Source: Gossypium raimondii (Eukaryota > Streptophyta > Magnoliopsida > Malvales > Malvaceae). From it: a stretch of 64,000 bases of DNA. The DNA lies in the NCBI RefSeq assembly GCF_025698545.1, contig NC_068575.1:60583980-60647979 (forward strand), given 5' to 3'. Below are positions 56,533-64,000 of this stretch, piece after piece. Under the pieces are notes generated by a model, which worked only from the letters and a program-made list of their open reading frames with translations, was not told where the DNA came from and ran no database searches. Made by a program: the position numbers and the translations under genes. Within the stretch, counting starts at the first letter, position 1. Every line of letters begins with the position of its first letter.

Positions 56533-59500
56533 ATACGATAAAAATGATAAATATTTTTAAAAAAAATTAAATCTCATGGCTGTTTTAATTCTCCAAGGTT
56601 GCTGGGTGTTGATTCAAGACTATATCTATTTTAGTATTTATTTTAATTCTTTATCCTTCTGTTGGTCTGATAGAAATTAGTCCCATTTCATACATGAATT
56701 TTCATTTTCGAAATCATTTTTTTAGAAATATAATATCTTTTTTCTATTTACTATGATGACAAAAATTAATTCTAACATTTAGTTTTAGAGAAGTCTAAAG
56801 ATTTCCACGCCATCCTTATAAGCTTTTTAGATTTTAATTGAGAAAAGAGACACGGAGGATCTTAAGAGAAGTAACCAATAATAGAGAGGCGGCCACCACC
56901 TTACTTATTAATAAATAATCAATAATTATATTTTAAAATATCATTTACTAACCATTTATCTTTTGAATAGTTCATAATCCAACCAACTAAGTCAAGTCGA
57001 TTTGTTTTGGATTAAGCTTAAGTTTAACATTTTTAACATTAGTCGACTTGATTTTGTTCGTCTTATCAATAATAATAAAATAATATTTAAGCGGTCAAAT
57101 AATTAATATCTCGATCCAAGCTTAAAACTAATGAATATTTCTAATTATTTTTAAATAGATTTATTTTAAATATAAATATATTTCATCATTTTAATAAAAC
57201 CATTAAATTTTTTTTGCTATTTTGTTTAAAAATGTATTGATGATTGATATCTTATAAATGAATTTTAAATGACTATATATAATAAATCAAAATAAAAAAA
57301 TATTGATCGGCAAAATCTTCCACAAAACGATATCTAAAATTAAAAAGGAAAACGAATTGGAGGCTAAGAATAGGACAGCTGTCCAAAAGACTGCACCATG
57401 TTAAATTGGGCCCACTTATCAGCAGTTAGAATAGAAATGGGTGCCAAGTGTCAAAATAAAAGCAATAATTTCCTCTGGAGATCAGATCAGATCCCATTGT
57501 AGGAAATGGCCACGTATTGATTCTTTAAGGAATGGGACCCATTTAAATTGACAGATGATTCAGTGCGGTTTAATCTACGGAGAGGAGATCTTGTTTTAGT
57601 TGGTTTTGGATTACCAAAATAAAAAAAGGAAGAAGAAGAAAAAGTCAAACCATCGATACAGAACCGTTGCAGCTAAAGTATATTTATTTGGTTGGCGGAT
57701 CATGTACTGTCACTGTTTGTTTGTTGCCTGAAAACGCTGTCGACTGCCACATTGACATATCTAAAATCAGATAACTTTAATACTATTAATTAAATTAAAC
57801 ATATATTTTGTAGAATATTTATTTACAAATAGTAATGAAATTTGAGTTGAAATAAAAAAAAAATTTAATAAGAGAATGAGGCTGAACCCTTAAAGCCCAA
57901 GCATTACAGTTTCGATAAATAATTAAGTTCATTTAAAATATGAGTCGAGCTTAGATTTTAAAATTCAAAATTTAATCGTAGTCATTTCTATGTTTATAAT
58001 ATATAATACATAAAATTTAATTTTAATAATATATAATACTATAATGTAAATATTAAGATGTCAATATATAATACTTTCAAAATAAAAAATTTCTGGGCGG
58101 GCCTAAAATATATATGTATCAGCCATTTACAAATATAAGCTGATTTAAACAAAATTTTAATCTCATATTTCGAGCTAAAATGGGCTATAACAAGTATAAA
58201 GTGTGTTATTGTCACGCTTAAGCCCAGCTCAACTTGTCCCGTCCGATGAACACCTATAATACACCTATAATTGCATCAAATTTTAAATTGGTTTGTAAAA
58301 TTCAACATGTCTTAATTTGTGTGTTGAGTGTATCTATTAAATCAATTGTGTAATTTTATCATATTAGTTGTTAATGTAAATGCGACATTGATAGATTTGA
58401 TTTAAAGTGCACACAATTTCAATAATTTTAATATGGTTGAATTTTTTTACCACGCCTTATCCTAGCTGTCAAATTAACAGATACACAGACTTACAATTTT
58501 ATTCATATGTTTTAAATATGTTCAATGTTAAATTAATAATTAGAACGACATAGTTACATGGTCAAAATAATATTAATACTTTAAGTATTTAATTATAATA
58601 TTTTATAGTTTAAATTTTAATTCATAAATTGATAACTCAAGCGCTATTGTTGAACTTGGCCCCTACTTTCAACTATATACTAGCGTCCAGACTTTTATTT
58701 CCGTTCACTATTTTGATACTTTTGTAACTTGGTTTCGGGCTCATTTGTATCGCTATCTTCTCTAATCGATAACCCTGTCAAATCACTTCTCACTTTTCTC
58801 ACTTTTTCATAATTGATTTCGAGTCTCTTTGAATAAGTGGTGCGTTTACCTACAGTCAGTGTAAAAATAGCGGCGACGATGAGATTAAATACTGTAGTGT
58901 GAAACAAAAAAAAAAAACCTAAACGCGTCCCACTAAATGTAGATGCCCATCATTTACATTAGTTTAAGCGAAAACGGTTTTTAAATTTATATAATTGTAG
59001 AAATATTATAATGGTGAAATGAATTTATTTTGATAATAAAGATTTAAATTACTAAAATAATTCACATGTTTTAATTATATTTATAAAAAAGGAGTACACT
59101 CAACACTCGTAGCTTAATGGGCTTTGAAATAAAATAAACAACACCCTTTTATTGGAATTGCCGACAAACTGAACAAGGCCCAATAAACTAGTGGGCTGAT
59201 GGTCACCTCCTCCGATCCATCAGCTGAAGATGTTAAAAATTATGGTTTTGATAAAATTATTCATTATGAGCATGGAATTAAATAATTAATTAATTAATAA
59301 AAAATAACGGTATTAGCTTTTAAGTGTTTAAATTGGGTTTTAGTGCTGATTTGATGAAAGCTATTTGTTATTGTTATACATTTGAATTTTAATGATTTTG
59401 TTTATAGAATAAAATTCGTGTCACTTGCCGATTTCGTGATTACAATATTTCTTTAGTTTTAGGATTGATTTAATGAAATTTATCTACTAATATTATTTAT

Positions 59501-60165
59501 TAGTTAAATATGAATTTTCATCAAATCAACATTGAACCTAGATCAAACACTATAAAATTATCATGGTTAGTTTTAGGTATTAAAATGTATAACTTTTGTA
59601 GAAAACAAGTACCACGGTAATAAAAAAAATGAGAGCCAAATTCAAATACCAATTAATATATTATTATTAAAATATTTCAGACTAAAATTTATAACTTATT
59701 GAATAATTAAATAATATTAAACTATTATATATATTGTTATGTTATGTAAATATAAATGGAAAGGATTTAGAGGATATTTTAGTTTTTTTATTATGTTACC
59801 AATTTTAAAAAGTTTACAACTACAATCTCAAGTATAAAGCATAAATAATGTATGTTTGATTAATTGGAATCGAAATGAACTCAATACAGAGCACAATAAA
59901 TTTAGAGATAATTCATATAAGATAAATTTTAAACTCGATAATCTTAGAAAGAATCCATATATGACATTTGCATGTAGTATAACTCGAGCCATTAAAGCTT
60001 CAAGAAGTCAATTATTAAAATCGAATTAATTAAATATTAATTATTGGAAAGATTTGTAAAAATAATATAAAACATCTGTCAAAGCTATTAAGATATTATA
60101 TATCTAATTTTAATTAGTATATATAATTACTACTTAATAGGTAGAATTCAATTTTAGCTCATAAC
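56533..60165. other. Intergenic region, no gene seen
   Basis: AT-rich. The stretch 57360-57760 has higher GC and promoter-like words (GCCACGTA, AATTGGGCCCA, GTCAAACC) but no adjacent coding exon. A 70-residue frame at 58695-58907 (-) is unassigned and doubtful. Confidence 0.4.
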
Positions 60166-60168
60166 TCA

Positions 60169-61914
60169 AAAATATAAAAGATTTATTATTTAATAAAATT
60201 AAATAAAATTTAAATAAAAATTAAAACTGTTTTAAGTTAGAAAATTTTTTATGGAGTCGAAATTAAATTACAAATTGTGAAGGATTAAATTAAATTTATA
60301 TCAATTTTAGGAGGGTAAAGTGCGATTTTACTTTTATTAATTTAAAATTTTAAAAATTTTAAAGGGTCAAAATATAAAAATTTTCATTTTAGGAGGGTTG
60401 TCAGCCCCTAAATTCCCCGTATCATAATATATTATATTTCAATGTATTTAGAAATAATCTTAGGTCCAGTATTTAAAATCGGGGTTTTTACATAAATAAT
60501 ACTAAAATAATACAACCATTTTATTATGTACCAAAATGGTACAAACAATAAAAAAAAGCGCTAGCTAACGGAAGTGACAGGACCACAGTGAGGGTTTACT
60601 ACAGGCGGCACCAAGGTGCTCTCGCCAAACGACACACTGTGCCATGTTTTAAAAATAATAGATTATCTTGTTATTATGTTTTTAGATATTTTTTATTGTT
60701 TTTGTTGTTAGTTTAGTTATTATTGTTAGTTATTACGATTAATAAAAACCTAATAATTATTGTTAGTTTTAGGGTTTAGTTATTAATAATTATTGTTACT
60801 TAGTATTATTGTTAGTAAAAACTAAGGGTCCGTTTGTTTACATGTAAAAGGGTTTATGGAAAATGTTTTCTGATTTTCCGTGTTTATTCACGAAAAACAA
60901 TTTGAGTCAATGGAAAATGACTTACAGTCAATGACGAAAATAAATCTTTTCATTGTAAAATGACTTACCCTTTTGAAAAGCATAAGTCATGTTTGAAAAA
61001 GAGTTCCTCAATAGATAATTTTACTTTTATATAAAATTAACTTAAATCAAGTTTAATATTATTATATGGATAATAAATTTTATTTTTGTTTTAAATATAT
61101 TTAAAATTATTAAAATATTAATATAAAATATTATATTTTTAATATTATTAAACATACATATTTAATTATTTATATTTAGTCATATAATAAATTATTAATA
61201 TAATTTATTATTTTAATAAATTATTTAATATTTAAATTTTATTTTAATATTAAGTTTTAAAATAATAATTTTAAATAATATTATTAGCATATTATTGAAA
61301 ATATCAATATTAATATTTTAATACTAAATATTTATTATAATTATAAATATATTAGTAATAAATATTTTGTAGTATAAATGTTAAAATATGTCATAAGTCT
61401 ATATACTCTTCACAAATTTGTAATTTAGTTTCGTACTTTTATTTTTAAGAATTTAGTCCTCTACTTTCCAGATTTGAAAATCAAGTCCAACTAATGACAT
61501 TGTTGATTTTTTTTGTCAATTTTGTCAATGTCACGTTTTTAAATAAAAAAATACTCAGTTGGTAGTCATGTAACTAAAAATTATCATTGTAATAAACCTA
61601 AATTTAACAAAACATTTTTAATATATGTAAAAACAATGTAAAATATAAAATTATAGATATAAAATAAACTCAATTAAACAATGAAAAATAAAAAATCTCA
61701 AATGTACATTTGTTTAATTGAAAACGACTTTTATGAAATATTTTTAAAGAATCGCCAAACAAAAGAAAATATTTTACAGATTCATCCAAACACCGAAAAT
61801 ATTAGCTTTTTCGGAAAAATAAGTCATTTTCAAATCATTTTCAGTGAAACAAACAGAGCTTAATATTATTATTATGGTTAGTTATTAGGATTAGTAAAAC
61901 CCTAATTATTATTT
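60169..61914 (+). repeat. Tandem duplication of about 2.07 kb, unit 1
   Basis: Matches 62242-64000 nearly base for base over at least 1.7 kb, offset 2073 at the left end and about 2086 at the right end. Order: dispersed AT-rich repeat, a palindromic TGTACCAAAATGGTACA, a GC-rich AGGCGGCACCAAGGTGCT stretch, AAACCCTAA-like strings, then a PIF/Harbinger-like element. The two units differ largely by one-base indels in homopolymers. Confidence 0.9.
60826..61861. mobile_element. PIF/Harbinger-like non-autonomous element (copy 1)
   Basis: About 1.04 kb. Left GGGTCCGTTTGTTTACATG; right reverse complement AAGCTCTGTTTGTTTCACTG; both arms continue with GGAAAATG/GAAAATGAC-like sequence. Flanked by TAA on both sides (60823-60825, 61862-61864), the usual PIF/Harbinger target. 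The interior is very AT-rich and contains TTTAGTCCTC-type MITE-like sequence. No transposase. Confidence 0.65.
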
Positions 61915-61978
61915 TAGTTAGTATGATTGTTAGTTTTACACCATATTATTGTTAGTTAGTATTATTTTAATACAAAAC

Positions 61979-62027
<49 letters not shown>

Positions 62028-62241
62028 GTGTTAGTTATTAGTATTAGTGGTTAAATGTTGTTCATGTACAAAATGATAACTGAAATAGTATGAGCCTATG
62101 GATGAAAAAATTACATATTGAACCATTAATTTTTTATTGCATCCGTTTATTGCATCCGTCACATTGCTTAACTTCCATCGAGATTATAAGAATGCGAATA
62201 GGAAGAGACAAGTAGTGGCAATGGGTAAATGATAACCTTAA
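61915..62241. other. Spacer between tandem units with (ATT)n microsatellite
   Basis: Contains a run of about 16 ATT units at 61979-62027. The rest is unmatched within the window; its partner would lie beyond the right end. Confidence 0.6.
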
Positions 62242-64000
62242 AAAATATAAAAGATTTATTATTTAATAAAATTAAATAAAATTTAAATAAAAATTAAAAC
62301 TGTTTTAAGTTAGAAAATTTTTTATGGAGTCGAAATTAAATTACAAATTGTGAAGGATTAAATTAAATTTATATCAATTTTAGGAGGGTAAAGTGCGATT
62401 TTACTTTTATTAATTTAAAATTTTAAAAATTTTAAAGGGTCAAAATATAAAATTTTCATTTTAGGAGGGTTGTCAGCCCCTAAATTCCCCCGTATCATAA
62501 TATATTATATTTCAATGTATTTAGAAATAATCTTAGGTCTGGTATTTAAAATCAGGGTTTTTTACATAAATAATACTAAAATAATACAACCATTTTATTA
62601 TGTACCAAAATGGTACAAACAATAAAAAAAAACGAAGCTAGCTAACGGAAGTGACAGGACCCTGGTCGAGGGTTTACCACAGGCGGCACCAAAGGTGCTA
62701 CTGCCACAGGCGACACCTGTGCCATGTTTTAAAAAATAATAGATTATCTTGTTATTATGTTTTTTAGATATTTTTTTATTGTTTTTTGTTGTTAGTTTAG
62801 TTATTATTGTTAGTTATTACGATTAATAAAAACCCTAATAATTATTGTTAGTTTTTAGGGTTTAGTTATTAATAATTATTGTTACTTAGTATTATTGTTA
62901 GTAAAAAACTAAGGGTCCGTTTGTTTACATGTAAAAGGGTTTATGGAAAATGTTTTCTGCATTTTCCTGTGTTTGTTTCACAGAAAACAGCTTGGTCAAT
63001 GGAAAATGACTTACAGGTCAACAGAAAATAAATCTTTTTCATTGTAAAATGACTTACCCTTTTGAAAAGCATAAGTCATGTTTCGAAAAAGAGTTCCTCA
63101 ATAGATAATTTTACTTTTATATAAAAATTAACTTAAATCAAGTTTAATATTATTATATGGATAATAAATTTTATTTTGTTTTAAATATATTTAAAATTAT
63201 TAAAATATTAATATAAAATATTATATTTTTAATATTATTAAACATACATATTTAATTATTTATATTTAGTCATATAATAAATTATTAATATAATTTATTA
63301 TTTTAATAAATTATTTAATATTTAAATTTTATTTTAATATTAAGTTTTAAAATAATAATTTTAAATAATATTATTCGCATATTATTGAAAATATCAATAT
63401 TAATATTTTAATACTAAATATTTATTATAATTATAAATATATTAGTAATAAATATTTTGTAGTATAAATGTTAAAATATGTCATAAGTCTATATACTCTT
63501 CACAAATTTGTAATTTAGTTTCGTACTTTTATTTTTAAGAATTTAGTCCTCTACTTTCCAGATTTGAAAATCAAGTCCAACTACGACATTGTTGATTTTT
63601 TTGTCAATTTTGTCAATGTCACGTTTTAAATAAAAAATACTCAGTTGGTAGTCATGTAACTAAAAATTATCATTGTAATAAACCTAAATTTAACAAAACA
63701 TTTTTAATATATGTAAAAACAATGTAAAATATAAAATTATAGATATAAAATAAACTCAATTAAACAATGAAAAATAAAAAATCTCAAATGTACATTTGTT
63801 TAATTGAAAACGACTTTTATGAAATATTTTAAAGAATCGCCAAACAAAAGAAAATATTTTACAGATTCATCCAAACACCGAAAATATTAGCTTTTTCGGA
63901 AAAATAAGTCATTTTCCGTAAATCATTTTCAGTGAAACAAACGAGCTTAATATTATTATTATGGTTAGTTATTAGGATTAGTAAAACCCTAATTATTATT
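62242..64000 (+). repeat. Tandem duplication of about 2.07 kb, unit 2 (runs off right end)
   Basis: Second unit of the pair at 60169-61914. Where the units differ in the GC-rich part, unit 2 reads more regularly (AGGCGACACCTGTGCC against AACGACACACTGTGCC in unit 1). Confidence 0.9.
62913..63947. mobile_element. PIF/Harbinger-like non-autonomous element (copy 2)
   Basis: Copy of 60826-61861 within the second tandem unit, again with TAA at each side (62910-62912, 63948-63950). Confidence 0.65.

Noticed and set aside
58695-58907. 70-residue frame with a hydrophobic start
   Set aside because: No recognisable motif, no splice or promoter context, and AT-rich repeat-like surroundings.
61979-62027. 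(ATT)n array as a possible CRISPR-like or satellite array
   Set aside because: Simple trinucleotide microsatellite without spacers; typical of plant intergenic DNA.
60169-64000. The 1.7-kb direct repeats as LTRs of one retrotransposon
   Set aside because: The intervening 327 bp has no primer site, polypurine tract or coding content, and the repeats lack TG/CA ends.

Overview
The window is nuclear DNA of a eudicot plant, most likely cotton (Gossypium) or a close Malvaceae relative. The evidence is AT-rich intergenic DNA, plant genes with GT-AG introns, plant-only families (CLE peptide, mini zinc finger, DOMINO1/DUF3223, R2R3-MYB) and a dense set of SINE, MITE, hAT and LTR repeats of types I associate with cotton. 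The organism call is inference. No rRNA, functional tRNA gene or CRISPR array was seen.

Layout. 1-924: 5' end of a GDSL esterase/lipase gene (minus) that leaves the window at the left, with a MITE in its second intron. 5.0-22.6 kb: a gene cluster reshaped by duplication. It holds an intact plastid NAD-malate dehydrogenase (+), an intact DOMINO1-like DUF3223 gene (-), two tandem seven-exon RINGv membrane E3 ligase genes (+, about 8.27 kb apart), an inverted second DOMINO1-like copy split by a Ty1/copia relic, and several malate dehydrogenase fragments, some carrying the same solo LTR. 24.3-27.7 kb: a CLE45-like peptide gene (+) and a mini zinc finger gene (-). 33.8-36.9 kb: a transposon-like insert that carries intron-containing fragments of two unrelated host genes, complex I 24-kDa subunit (NDUFV2) and TFIIH p52 (TFB2), in one orientation. 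41.5-42.8 kb: a three-exon subgroup-1 R2R3-MYB gene (MYB60-like, -). 39.8-53.3 kb: well-preserved non-autonomous hAT elements with 8-bp target duplications, a LINE 3' end, and a three-level nest (hAT in a 3.2-kb LTR in a 0.53-kb solo LTR). 53-60 kb: AT-rich DNA with a SINE. 60.2-64 kb: a tandem duplication of about 2.07 kb, each unit carrying a PIF/Harbinger-like element, running off the right end.

The intact genes do not form one pathway: they cover plastid redox metabolism, nuclear/nucleolar function, membrane ubiquitination, peptide signalling and transcription control. What links the 5-22 kb part is shared duplication history. The most unusual object is the 33.8-36.9 kb insert with two captured gene fragments. 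All gene names rest on protein patterns recognised by eye, not on searches.
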